Assembly (NCBI GenBank): GCA_030425945.1
Contig: JAUHZL010000231.1
Location: 1 to 5,192 of the forward strand
Length of the DNA: 5,192 nt
Direction of reading: 5' to 3'
Source of the DNA: Alphaproteobacteria bacterium
GTDB taxonomy: Bacteria > Pseudomonadota > Alphaproteobacteria > Rhodobacterales > Rhodobacteraceae
Shown piece by piece: positions 1-5,192 of the stretch (the first letter of the stretch is position 1; every line of letters starts with the position of its first letter). Below the pieces are notes generated by a model that was given only the letters and a program-made list of their open reading frames with translations, had not been told where the DNA came from and did not search any database. Made by a program: the position numbers and the translations under genes.

Positions 1-546
1 TGCGCCGCGCAGCGGCCGGACTGCCGGATCAACACCCATGTGCTGGCCCATTCCACCGGGGCCTACGTGGTGCGCGAGGCGCTCGACGATGCCGACGACC
101 GGCCGAGGCTGGCGGCGCAGAACTGGACGCTGAGCCAGGTCATGCTCTGTTCGGCCGACATCTCGGCCCGCTCGCTGGCGCAGGGCGAGACGGCGGGCGA
201 AGCGCTCTATCTCCATTGCGCGCGGCTGACCAACTACTTCAACCCGTTCGACAGCGCGCTGTCGCTGAGCGACGTCAAGCGGCTGGGCGCGGCCCCCCGC
301 GCGGGCCGGGTCGGACTGCCGCGCCCGCTCCACCCCAAGGCGGCGGACGTCGATTGCGGTCCCTATTTCGAGGCCAACCGGCCCGCCTTCGCGGACCTGC
401 CGAACCCCTCCCACATCTGGTGGTTCTACGACGAAGTGTTCCTCGCCGATGTCCTGCACACCATGCGGGGGGCGGTGGACCGGCACCGGATCGCGACGCG
501 GATCGCGGCTCCGGACGGCGGGCTGGCGCTGAGCCGCCCGGTCTGA
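1..546 (+). CDS. Alpha/beta hydrolase, DUF900-like, C-terminal part (5' end outside window)
   Basis: The frame is open from base 1, so the gene begins upstream; 181 residues are visible up to the TGA at 544-546. A nucleophile elbow of the form A-H-S-T-G lies at visible residues 16-20, preceded by the hydrophobic strand end H-V-L, with Ser18 as probable nucleophile. A probable acid is Asp84 in N-P-F-D, and a probable catalytic His is His138 in P-S-H-I-W-W-F. The order Ser, Asp, His and the spacing fit the alpha/beta hydrolase fold, and the stretch around K-R-L-G resembles the DUF900 group of esterase-like proteins, whose substrates are mostly unknown. The GTG at 40 is not a credible start because it sits inside the nucleophile strand. 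The gene converges on yidD with 5 bases between stop codons. The fold assignment is fairly secure; family and substrate are inference. Confidence 0.8.
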   Translation, partial: CAAQRPDCRINTHVLAHSTGAYVVREALDDADDRPRLAAQNWTLSQVMLCSADISARSLAQGETAGEALYLHCARLTNYFNPFDSALSLSDVKRLGAAPRAGRVGLPRPLHPKAADVDCGPYFEANRPAFADLPNPSHIWWFYDEVFLADVLHTMRGAVDRHRIATRIAAPDGGLALSRPV

Positions 547-551
547 GCCGA

Positions 552-773
552 TCAGTCGGGGACGTTGTCGATGCCCGAGCCGCCCCAGGGGTGGCACCGG
601 GCCAGGCGCCGCGCGGCCAGCCAGCCGCCCTTCACCGCGCCATGCTTTTCCAGCGCTTCCAGCGCGTAGACCGAGCAGGTCGGCTGAAACCGGCAGCCAT
701 GGCCGACCCACGGGCTGAGGAGCAGCCGATAGGCCCGCACCGGCAGGCTGAGCACCCAGGCCGCCGGGCTCAT
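552..773 (-). CDS. yidD: Membrane protein insertion efficiency factor YidD
   Basis: This 73-residue protein is typical in length for the YidD (DUF37, haemolytic domain) family, a small inner-membrane-associated protein that helps YidC/Sec insert membrane proteins. The N-terminal 24 residues form a hydrophobic/amphipathic helix with R-A-Y-R-L-L-L-S-P. The family core follows: C-R-F-Q-P-T-C-S-V-Y-A at 27-37, with Cys27 and Cys33, then E-K-H-G at 42-45 and R-C-H-P-W-G-G at 59-65 with Cys60. It ends in G-I-D-N-V-P-D. The ATG at 773 overlaps the rnpA stop in an ATGA, so translation is probably coupled; only a weak AAGG lies 10 bases upstream. The frame stays open far upstream through rnpA, but family length and the overlap fix the start here. 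yidC, the usual neighbour, does not follow. Confidence 0.95.
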   Translation of the reverse strand: MSPAAWVLSLPVRAYRLLLSPWVGHGCRFQPTCSVYALEALEKHGAVKGGWLAARRLARCHPWGGSGIDNVPD

Positions 774-1216
774 GCGCCGGGGGCCTTGTGCAGTTTGCGC
801 AGCGCGGTGGCGAGATCGGCCTGAAGCCGGCCGAAGTCGCGCTCTGCGGTGCGCCCGGCGCGGCCGATCAGCACGTAATCGGTGCCGGGGCGGCCCTCGG
901 ACGGCAGGACCAGCCGGGCAATCTCGCGCAGGCGCCGTTTGGCGCGGTTGCGGGCGACGGCGTTGCCGACCTTCTTCGAGCAGGTGAAGCCGACCCGGAT
1001 CGTCCCGGCGGGGGCAGGCTCGTCCGCGCGGCGGGGCCGCATCTGCAGGATGAAGCCCGGCATCGCCAGCGACTCGGCCCGGGCGGCGGCGAGGAACTCG
1101 GCGCGGCGGCGCAGCCGGAGCAGCGGGGCGGCCTCCGGACATGCCAAACCCGCCGACGGGGCGGCGGGGGCGAGGGGGCGCTCATCGGCCCCGGCGGCAT
1201 CGCGGGCGCGGGTCAC
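770..1216 (-). CDS. rnpA: Ribonuclease P protein component
   Basis: RnpA is the protein subunit of RNase P; it binds the pre-tRNA leader and assists the catalytic RNA in 5' tRNA processing. With the GTG at 1216 it has 148 residues. The core begins near residue 33 (L-R-L-R-R-R-A-E-F), followed by V-G-F-T-C-S-K-K-V-G-N-A-V at 75-87 and the diagnostic basic helix R-N-R-A-K-R-R-L-R-E at 89-98. The C-terminal part D-Y-V-L-I-G-R is also typical. Most RnpA proteins have 110-125 residues; here an Ala/Pro-rich extension of about 30 residues precedes the core. Two GTG codons compete. The one at 1225 lies only 2 bases from the AAGG at 1231-1228, while the one at 1216 has 11 bases of spacing, so 1216 is preferred. 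It is the middle gene of rpmH-rnpA-yidD. Confidence 0.93.
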   Translation of the reverse strand: MTRARDAAGADERPLAPAAPSAGLACPEAAPLLRLRRRAEFLAAARAESLAMPGFILQMRPRRADEPAPAGTIRVGFTCSKKVGNAVARNRAKRRLREIARLVLPSEGRPGTDYVLIGRAGRTAERDFGRLQADLATALRKLHKAPGA

Positions 1217-1227
1217 GACCCGCACCG

Positions 1228-1231
1228 CCTT
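1228..1231 (-). promoter_or_regulatory. Ribosome binding site deciding the rnpA start
   Basis: An AAGG overlaps the rpmH stop codon (TAAGG). It is too close (2 bases) to the first in-frame GTG at 1225 but acceptably placed (11 bases) for the GTG at 1216. This favours the shorter rnpA protein, beginning Met-Thr-Arg. The call rests on spacing alone, and 11 bases is on the long side. Confidence 0.5.
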
Positions 1232-1364
1232 ATGCGCAGAGACGCTTGCGACCGCGGGCGCGGCGCGCGTTCAGAACCTTGCGGCCACCCTTGGTCGCCA
1301 TGCGCGCGCGGAAGCCGTGGCGGCGCTTGCGCACCAGGTTGGAAGGCTGAAACGTGCGTTTCAT
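1230..1364 (-). CDS. rpmH: 50S ribosomal protein L34
   Basis: The gene encodes the complete 44-residue L34, a small very basic protein of the large ribosomal subunit. It starts M-K-R-T-F-Q-P-S-N-L, the L34 signature, continues with R-K-R-R-H-G-F-R-A-R-M at 12-22 and G-G-R-K-V-L at 27-31 onward, and ends R-G-R-K-R-L-C-A before a TAA. Length and all the family blocks match. The ATG at 1364 has a GGAGA 8 bases upstream. The stop is followed almost at once by rnpA, the near-universal bacterial partner, so the two are probably co-transcribed from the candidate promoter at 1425-1454. Nothing is unusual in the protein. Confidence 0.98.
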   Translation of the reverse strand: MKRTFQPSNLVRKRRHGFRARMATKGGRKVLNARRARGRKRLCA

Positions 1365-1372
1365 CTGTCTCG

Positions 1373-1377
1373 TCTCC
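1373..1377 (-). promoter_or_regulatory. rpmH ribosome binding site
   Basis: GGAGA lies 8 bases upstream of the rpmH ATG. It is a good Shine-Dalgarno match at ideal spacing and confirms the start codon. Confidence 0.8.
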
Positions 1378-1424
1378 ACACTGCCCGGACCCGGTGGCCC
1401 CGTGGCTGTTTTCGTCGGAGGCTC

Positions 1425-1454
1425 TCCCTAAGACAGAGCGAGCCGCTGCGTCAA
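1425..1454 (-). promoter_or_regulatory. Candidate sigma-70-type promoter of rpmH-rnpA-yidD
   Basis: On the - strand, TTGACG (1454-1449) is a near-perfect -35. The -10 is less clear. TAGGGA (1430-1425) at 18-base spacing keeps the first T and the important A but lacks the final T; TTAGGG at 17-base spacing is the alternative reading. Transcription would start near 1418, giving a leader of about 54 bases before rpmH. Many Rhodobacter promoters are known to lack the last T of the -10 and to depend on the activator CarD, which fits. An ATTTT lies upstream near 1472-1468. The -35 and position are well supported; the exact -10 is a judgement. Confidence 0.55.
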
Positions 1455-1497
1455 CGCTTGCGCGCCGAAAATCCTGTCTCCGGCCCGCGTTATGGGC

Positions 1498-1514
1498 AAA
1501 AGGCGGTCAGCCTT
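1498..1514 (-). terminator. Small terminator-like hairpin after tRNA-Arg
   Basis: Read on the - strand, AAGGC (1514-1510), a 5-base loop TGACC and GCCTT (1504-1500) form a perfect 5-bp stem running into a TTTT (1501-1498). It begins 9 bases after the tRNA CCA end. The stem is short and the T-tract is only four bases, two of them inside the stem, so termination would be weak. It could separate the tRNA transcript from rpmH or mark a 3' processing site. Confidence 0.4.
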
Positions 1515-1523
1515 GGCGGAGAG

Positions 1524-1600
1524 TGGCGCGCTGGGGAGGATTCGAACCCCCGACCCCTTGATTCGTAGTCAAGTACTCTATCCAACTGAGCTACCAGCGC
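1524..1600 (-). tRNA. tRNA-Arg (anticodon ACG)
   Basis: A complete 77-base cloverleaf is encoded, including the CCA end. The acceptor stem is GCGCTGG with CCAGCGC (7 bp), with discriminator G then CCA. The D arm is GCTC / GAGT around AGTTGGATA. The anticodon stem CTTGA / TCAAG encloses the loop CTACGAA, which gives anticodon ACG. The variable loop has five bases (GGGTC). The T arm is GGGGG / CCTCC with loop TTCGAAT. ACG reads CGU and, after A34-to-inosine editing by TadA, also CGC and CGA, so this is the main arginine tRNA for a GC-rich genome. All stems pair, with ordinary G-U pairs. The gene lies 60 bases downstream of the histidine kinase and has its own candidate promoter. Confidence 0.97.
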
Positions 1601-1610
1601 GTGGAGCCGT

Positions 1611-1660
1611 GTCCTAACTGCGGGGCGGGGGCATTGCAAGCGGCTTTTCGCGGAAAATCG
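1611..1660 (-). promoter_or_regulatory. Candidate tRNA-Arg promoter with UP-like segment
   Basis: On the - strand, TTGCAA (1639-1634) serves as -35 and TAGGAC (1616-1611) as -10, with 17-base spacing; transcription would start near 1604, a few bases before the mature tRNA. Just upstream, TTTT (1657-1654) and AAAA (1648-1645) stand out from the surrounding G/C. Relative to the inferred start they fall at about -53 to -50 and -44 to -41, close to the A/T tracts of UP elements at strong stable-RNA promoters. The -10 lacks the final T, like the rpmH promoter. The elements are visible; their function is inferred. Confidence 0.5.
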
Positions 1661-3070
1661 TCAGCCCGCGAGATCGTCGAGCGCGGCCTCGCCACGGGGC
1701 AGCCGGATCTCGAAGACGGTGCCCTCCGGCCCGGTCTCGCGCAGCCAGAGCGCGCCGCCGTGCCCGCGCACCAGATCGGCCGCAATCGCCAGCCCGAGGC
1801 CCGATCCGCCCTTGCGCGACCCGCCCTGGAACGGCGTGAACAGGTTGGCCTGCGCCTTTTCCGGCAGGCCCGGCCCGGTGTCCTCGACCGATATGACCCA
1901 GGCGTCCTCCTCGGCCCCGGCGAGGATCGAGATCGTGCCTTCCTGGCCGGTGCCCTCGATCGCCTGCCGCGCGTTCCGGACGAGGTTCGACAGCACCCGG
2001 TAGAGCTGCTCGGGATCGGCGCGCAGGTGCAGGTCGGGCGGCACCGCGGTGCGGTAGCTGACAAGGTCGTCCTCCGAGGCCGCCAGCCGTTCGCCGTCGA
2101 GCACCTCCTCGATCAGCGGGGCGAGGGGCAGGATGATCAGCGCGGGCGGCGGTTCCTCGGCCTTGCCGAAGGCCAGCGTCGCCTCGCACAGGTTGATCGC
2201 CCGCCGGATCGCGCCGACGAGCTTGGGCGCGGCGCGGGCGACCTTCGGATCGTCGCTCGACTCGAGCCGGTCCGCGAACAGTTGCGCCGTGGTCAGGATG
2301 TTGCGCAGGTCATGGCTGATCTTGGCGACGGCCTCGCCCAGCTGCGCCAGCCGCGCCTTCTGCTTCAGAGCGCTGGTCAGGCGCACCTGCAGGGTGTTCA
2401 GCGCCTCTTCCGCCGCGCGCAACTCGCGCAGGTTGGCGGTCGGCATGATCACGCGCCCGGGGTCTTCCGGCGCCTCGGCATACGCCGACATGTGCGCCGC
2501 CACCCGCGCCATCGGCAACACGAGGAACCGGCGCACCGCGAAGAACAGCAGGCCCGCTGTGATGATCGAGATGACCGCCGACAGGATCAGGATGCGCAGG
2601 CCGTAGTCGATCATCGCCACCCGCAGCGCGCCGGTGGCCATCGTGACCTCGATCACCTCGCCCGCGTTGCGGACCGGCGTGCCGGTGACGAGGATGATCC
2701 GGTCCTCGGTATCGAGCAGTTGCGCCATCGCGTCGCGGACCAGCGAGGCGGCGGTCGACGTCCGCAGGTCGTAGCGCCGGGTCACCATGCCGCCCACGGG
2801 CGCGGCCAGCACCAGTTCGCGCACCTCGTCGCGCCGCAGCACCACGGTCAGGACGCCCGCGTTCTCGAGCAGCTCCTTCTCCAGCGCGGGGTCGATCATC
2901 GTGTCGGTCGCCGCCAGCAGGGCCAGCGAGGCGATCTGCGCCCGCTCCAGGCGCGCCAGCAGGTAATCCTCGCGGAACCGGGCGATGGAGGGAACGAAGA
3001 TCAGGACCTCGGCCAGCATCACGAAGACCGTGGTCAGGATCAGAAACCGTCCCGAGAGTGAGTTGAGCAC
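1661..3070 (-). CDS. Membrane sensor histidine kinase, no adjacent response regulator
   Basis: This 469-residue two-component kinase autophosphorylates on His and passes the phosphate to an unseen response regulator. Two membrane helices lie at about 8-28 and 157-179 and enclose a 130-residue, presumably periplasmic, region with no family recognised. A HAMP-like linker spans about 180-235. The dimerisation box is I-S-H-D-L-R-N with His253. The ATPase domain has an N box with Asn362 and Asn366, a G1 box D-T-G-P-G at 397-401, an F box F-T-P-F at 411-414 and a G2 box G-G-S-G-L-G-L at 421-427. All catalytic motifs look intact. The GTG at 3070 follows a strong GGAGG, and the first helix begins soon after. 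It lies 25 bases downstream of the oxidoreductase gene, so it is probably the last gene of that operon. Its signal is unknown. Confidence 0.93.
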   Translation of the reverse strand: MLNSLSGRFLILTTVFVMLAEVLIFVPSIARFREDYLLARLERAQIASLALLAATDTMIDPALEKELLENAGVLTVVLRRDEVRELVLAAPVGGMVTRRYDLRTSTAASLVRDAMAQLLDTEDRIILVTGTPVRNAGEVIEVTMATGALRVAMIDYGLRILILSAVISIITAGLLFFAVRRFLVLPMARVAAHMSAYAEAPEDPGRVIMPTANLRELRAAEEALNTLQVRLTSALKQKARLAQLGEAVAKISHDLRNILTTAQLFADRLESSDDPKVARAAPKLVGAIRRAINLCEATLAFGKAEEPPPALIILPLAPLIEEVLDGERLAASEDDLVSYRTAVPPDLHLRADPEQLYRVLSNLVRNARQAIEGTGQEGTISILAGAEEDAWVISVEDTGPGLPEKAQANLFTPFQGGSRKGGSGLGLAIAADLVRGHGGALWLRETGPEGTVFEIRLPRGEAALDDLAG

Positions 3071-3074
3071 GCGT

Positions 3075-3079
3075 CCTCC
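3075..3079 (-). promoter_or_regulatory. Ribosome binding site supporting the kinase GTG start
   Basis: GGAGG precedes the GTG at 3070 with only 4 bases between, slightly short but strong. No ATG lies near it in frame; the next in-frame GTG and ATG fall inside the first membrane helix, so the GTG start stands. Confidence 0.7.
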
Positions 3080-3095
3080 GCCCGTGCCGGTCCGC

Positions 3096-4511
3096 TCAGA
3101 ACCGCTGCACCACGCCCACGATACGTTTCAGGAGGGGGTTGTCAAAGAGACGGGGCGAGAAATAGGCGCCCGCCGCGCGTTTGTTGATCTCGCCCAGCGT
3201 CGGGTAGGGCGCGACCATGCCGGCGATGGCGCTCATCTTCATCCGGTTCGCCAGGGCCAGCGCCCAGACCCCGATCAGGTCGCCCGCCGAGGCCCCGGCG
3301 ATCGACGCGCCCACCGGGCGGCCCTTGACCACCATGACCTTGATCAGGCCGGTGGTCTTGCCCTCCGCGATGGCGCGGTCGTTCTCGTGGTAGGCGAAGC
3401 GCGCCACCTCCAGCTTGTCGCCGTGGATCTCGCGCGCCTGCGCCTCGGTCAGGCCGACCTGGGCCAGTTCCGGGTCGGTGTAGGTCGCCCAGGGGATGTG
3501 ATCGGTGCGCGCCTTGGCGGGAAGGCCCAGCACGATCTGCCGGATGACGATGCCCGCATGGTAGCCCGCGACATGGGTGAACTGCAGCGGTCCGGCGACG
3601 TCGCCCACGCCGTAGACCCGCTTGTTCGTCGTCCGCAGCGAGGCATCCACCGTCAGCCCGCGCCGGTCATGGGCGATCCCCGCCTTGTCGAGGTCGAGCG
3701 CGTCGAGGTTCGGTGTCCGTCCCACGGCAATCAGCAGGTGCGTCCCGCTGTGGCTGTGCCCGCCGCCGGTGTGCACGGTAATCGCGCCCGGCCCGCCCTC
3801 GATCCGCTCGGCCTGCGCGCCCTCGACGATCCCGACGCCCTCGCCGCGCAGCCGCTCCAGCACGATGGCCGCGAGTTCGGGGTCGTCCTTGCCCAGTGCC
3901 TTGGCCCCTTCGAGGACCGTCACCTTGCTGCCCAGCCGCACATGGGCCTGCGCCATCTCCATGCCAATCGGGCCGCCGCCGATGATGATCAGGTGGTCGG
4001 GCCGCTCGCGCAGGTCGAAGATCGTCTCGTTCGTCTCGTAGGGCACGGTGTCGAGGCCGGGGATCGGCGGCACGAAGGGCCGCGAGCCGGTCGCGATCAC
4101 GATGCGCCGGGCGGTGATGACGTGGTCGCCCGCCTGCACCTCGCGGGCGTTCAGGAATCGCCCGTACTCGCGGATCACCCGGACGCCGAGGCCCTCGAAC
4201 CGCTCCTGGCTGTCGACCGGGGCGATGGTCTCGATCACCCTGTGGACGTGGTCCTTGGCCCCGGCATAGCTGACCTCGGCCGCAACCGGGGTGATGCCGA
4301 AGCGCCTGCCCGCCCCCATCGCGTGGGCCTGCTTGCCCGCCGCCAGCAGCGCCTTCGACGGCACGCAGCCGAAGTTCAGGCAGTCGCCGCCCATCTTGTG
4401 GCCCTCCAGCAGGACCACCTTCGCGCCCATCTGCACCGCGCCCGCCGCCACGCTGAGGCCGCCCGAGCCCGCCCCGATCACGAGGATGTCGGTCTTGATC
4501 CGGTTCGTCAT
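3096..4511 (-). CDS. Pyridine nucleotide-disulfide oxidoreductase, mercuric reductase/lipoamide dehydrogenase-like
   Basis: This 471-residue soluble flavoprotein uses FAD, NAD(P)H and a redox disulfide to reduce a substrate not identifiable from sequence. In order: FAD-binding V-I-G-A-G-S-G-G at 11-18; the redox-active segment G-G-D-C-L-N-F-G-C-V-P-S-K with Cys44 and Cys49; A-T-G-S-R-P at 140-145; the NAD(P) site G-G-G-P-I-G at 178-183; the second FAD motif Y-G-V-G-D-V at 300-305; and a C-terminal dimerisation domain. The usual lipoamide dehydrogenase H-P-T is here Y-P-T, with Tyr436 replacing the catalytic His, while Glu441 is kept. Mercuric reductase also has Tyr here, but its C-terminal Cys pair and N-terminal metal-binding domain are absent. 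Genuine lipoamide dehydrogenase is therefore unlikely. The ATG lies 3 bases after the TVP38 stop, with GGAGG 8 bases upstream. Confidence 0.9.
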   Translation of the reverse strand: MTNRIKTDILVIGAGSGGLSVAAGAVQMGAKVVLLEGHKMGGDCLNFGCVPSKALLAAGKQAHAMGAGRRFGITPVAAEVSYAGAKDHVHRVIETIAPVDSQERFEGLGVRVIREYGRFLNAREVQAGDHVITARRIVIATGSRPFVPPIPGLDTVPYETNETIFDLRERPDHLIIIGGGPIGMEMAQAHVRLGSKVTVLEGAKALGKDDPELAAIVLERLRGEGVGIVEGAQAERIEGGPGAITVHTGGGHSHSGTHLLIAVGRTPNLDALDLDKAGIAHDRRGLTVDASLRTTNKRVYGVGDVAGPLQFTHVAGYHAGIVIRQIVLGLPAKARTDHIPWATYTDPELAQVGLTEAQAREIHGDKLEVARFAYHENDRAIAEGKTTGLIKVMVVKGRPVGASIAGASAGDLIGVWALALANRMKMSAIAGMVAPYPTLGEINKRAAGAYFSPRLFDNPLLKRIVGVVQRF

Positions 4512-4514
4512 GGC

Positions 4515-5192
4515 TCAGCCCTCCGTCCGGCCGCGCAGCCGCTTCACCAGCACCGGCACCAGCGCCAGCGCGCCGAGCGCCAGCAGCGGACCGAGGATCT
4601 GCGGCTCGAAGATGATGCCGAGGTCGGGCGCCGTGCCGCGGGCAAAGACCTCGCCCAGCCCCGCGCCGACCCAGGTGTAGACGGCGGTGCCGGGGATGAT
4701 GCCGACGAAGGTGGTCGCCACGTACTTGCCCAGCGGCACGCCCAGCAGGCCGGGCAGCAGGTTGGCCACGAAGAACGGCACCGCGGGCACCAGCCGCATG
4801 ATCAGCAGGTAGCTCGTCTCGTCCTCGCGCAGCCCGTCGCGGATGCGGCGCACCGCCCCGTCCGAGCCGTCGATGCGTTTTGCCAGGGCGTCGCCCAGGC
4901 CCCAGCGCGCCGCGAGGAAGATGTTCGTCGCGCCCACGGTCGCGGCCAGAACGGTCAGGATGGTGCCGGGCACCAGCCCGAACAGGAAACCGCCCGCCAG
5001 CGTCACGAAGAGCGCGCCCGGGATCGAGAACGAAACCACCAGCACGTAGAGGCCGGCATAGGCCAGCGCCGCACCGAGGTAGTTCGCGTCGCGGAACGCC
5101 AGCAGCGCCTCGCGGTTGTCCGCCAGCGCCTGGAAGGACAGCCGGTCGCCGAAGGCCCAGGCCCCGAGGCCCGCGCCCACCGCGATCACCGC
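4515..5192 (-). CDS. TVP38/TMEM64 family (VTT domain) membrane protein, N-terminus outside window
   Basis: The frame runs off the window edge; 225 residues remain, and perhaps 10-25 N-terminal residues with the start of the first helix are missing. The GTG codons near the edge are more likely internal valines. Hydrophobic segments lie at about 38-60, 61-95 (with a G-G-F-L-F-G turn), 127-150, 158-180 and 195-215, the layout of VTT/SNARE-associated (DedA-related) inner-membrane proteins. The family motif is R-L-V-P-A-V-P-F-F at about 132-140, followed by N-L-L-P-G and later G-I-I-P-G-T. Members of this superfamily are linked to lipid scrambling or envelope homeostasis, but the job of bacterial TVP38 proteins is mostly unsettled. 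A basic tail, K-R-L-R-G-R, ends the protein. It sits directly upstream of the oxidoreductase, a pairing seen in other proteobacteria. Confidence 0.9.
   Translation of the reverse strand, partial: AVIAVGAGLGAWAFGDRLSFQALADNREALLAFRDANYLGAALAYAGLYVLVVSFSIPGALFVTLAGGFLFGLVPGTILTVLAATVGATNIFLAARWGLGDALAKRIDGSDGAVRRIRDGLREDETSYLLIMRLVPAVPFFVANLLPGLLGVPLGKYVATTFVGIIPGTAVYTWVGAGLGEVFARGTAPDLGIIFEPQILGPLLALGALALVPVLVKRLRGRTEG
4520..4524 (-). promoter_or_regulatory. Oxidoreductase ribosome binding site inside the TVP38 gene
   Basis: GGAGG lies 8 bases before the oxidoreductase ATG and within the last codons of the TVP38 gene, whose stop is 3 bases from that ATG. This fixes the start and suggests translational coupling. 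Confidence 0.75.

Noticed and set aside
774..1142. yidD frame open for over 120 codons upstream through rnpA
   Set aside because: The extra residues are Pro/Arg/Ala-rich with no resemblance to any family, YidD is complete from 773, and rnpA is clearly the real gene here. It is not a fusion.
1365..1523. Possible replication origin near rpmH
   Set aside because: rpmH lies beside oriC in some bacteria, but no DnaA boxes (TTATCCACA-like), A/T-rich unwinding region, dnaA or dnaN are visible, and in alphaproteobacteria this link is usually lost.
788..1568. + strand open frames over rnpA, rpmH and the tRNA
   Set aside because: They run opposite well-identified rnpA and rpmH and across a tRNA gene, have no recognisable domains, and are low-complexity Arg/Ala/Gly products of high GC.
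1524..1600. tRNA-Arg as an attachment site for an integrated element
   Set aside because: No integrase gene and no repeat of the tRNA 3' end was found in the window; both sides hold ordinary chromosomal genes.
1645..1657. TTTTC/GAAAA inverted repeat as a kinase terminator
   Set aside because: The stem is 5 bp, almost all A-T, with a 3-base loop and no following T-tract in either direction. An UP-like role for the tRNA promoter fits its position better.
1601..3061. Long + strand open frame opposite the histidine kinase (486 codons)
   Set aside because: It is rich in Arg, Gln, His and Gly with no domain, and is the mirror of an intact kinase with all catalytic boxes. G/C bias at third positions keeps antisense frames open.
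3622..4680. + strand open frames opposite the oxidoreductase and TVP38 genes
   Set aside because: Pro/Ser/Arg-rich shadows opposite intact genes; no plausible ribosome binding site or domain was seen.

Overview
The window is high-GC DNA with strong G/C preference at third codon positions. It most resembles an alphaproteobacterium of the Rhodobacterales type. The RnpA, YidD and L34 proteins look like that group, and the tRNA and rpmH promoters have a recognisable -35 but a -10 without the usual final T, a trait known from Rhodobacter. No mobile element, CRISPR array, rRNA or phage gene is visible, and the taxonomic call is inference from protein style only.

Layout, left to right. At 1-546 on the + strand is the C-terminal part of an alpha/beta hydrolase that resembles the DUF900 group. 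Everything else is on the - strand. After a 5-base convergent gap comes a housekeeping cluster, read right to left: tRNA-Arg(ACG) (1600-1524), rpmH (1364-1230), rnpA (start probably 1216, end 770) and yidD (773-552). The 159 bases between the tRNA and rpmH hold a small terminator-like hairpin, a candidate promoter and a leader of about 50 bases with a good ribosome binding site. The 60 bases upstream of the tRNA hold its own candidate promoter, with an A/T-rich UP-like segment.

Further right lies a compact - strand cluster: a TVP38/TMEM64 (VTT-domain) membrane protein cut by the window edge (5192-4515), a pyridine nucleotide-disulfide oxidoreductase (4511-3096) and a membrane sensor histidine kinase with a GTG start (3070-1661). 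Gaps of 3 and 25 bases suggest one transcript. The oxidoreductase keeps the redox-active cysteine pair. It has Tyr where lipoamide dehydrogenase has its catalytic His, as in mercuric reductase, but it lacks the C-terminal Cys pair of mercuric reductase.

Function. rpmH, rnpA and yidD serve ribosome assembly, tRNA 5' maturation and membrane protein insertion. The right-hand cluster may be a membrane-associated redox or metal-handling unit with its own sensor, but its substrate cannot be read from sequence. Most of the window is ordinary chromosomal backbone. The points most worth a second look are the oxidoreductase/TVP38/kinase cluster and the absence of yidC directly after yidD.
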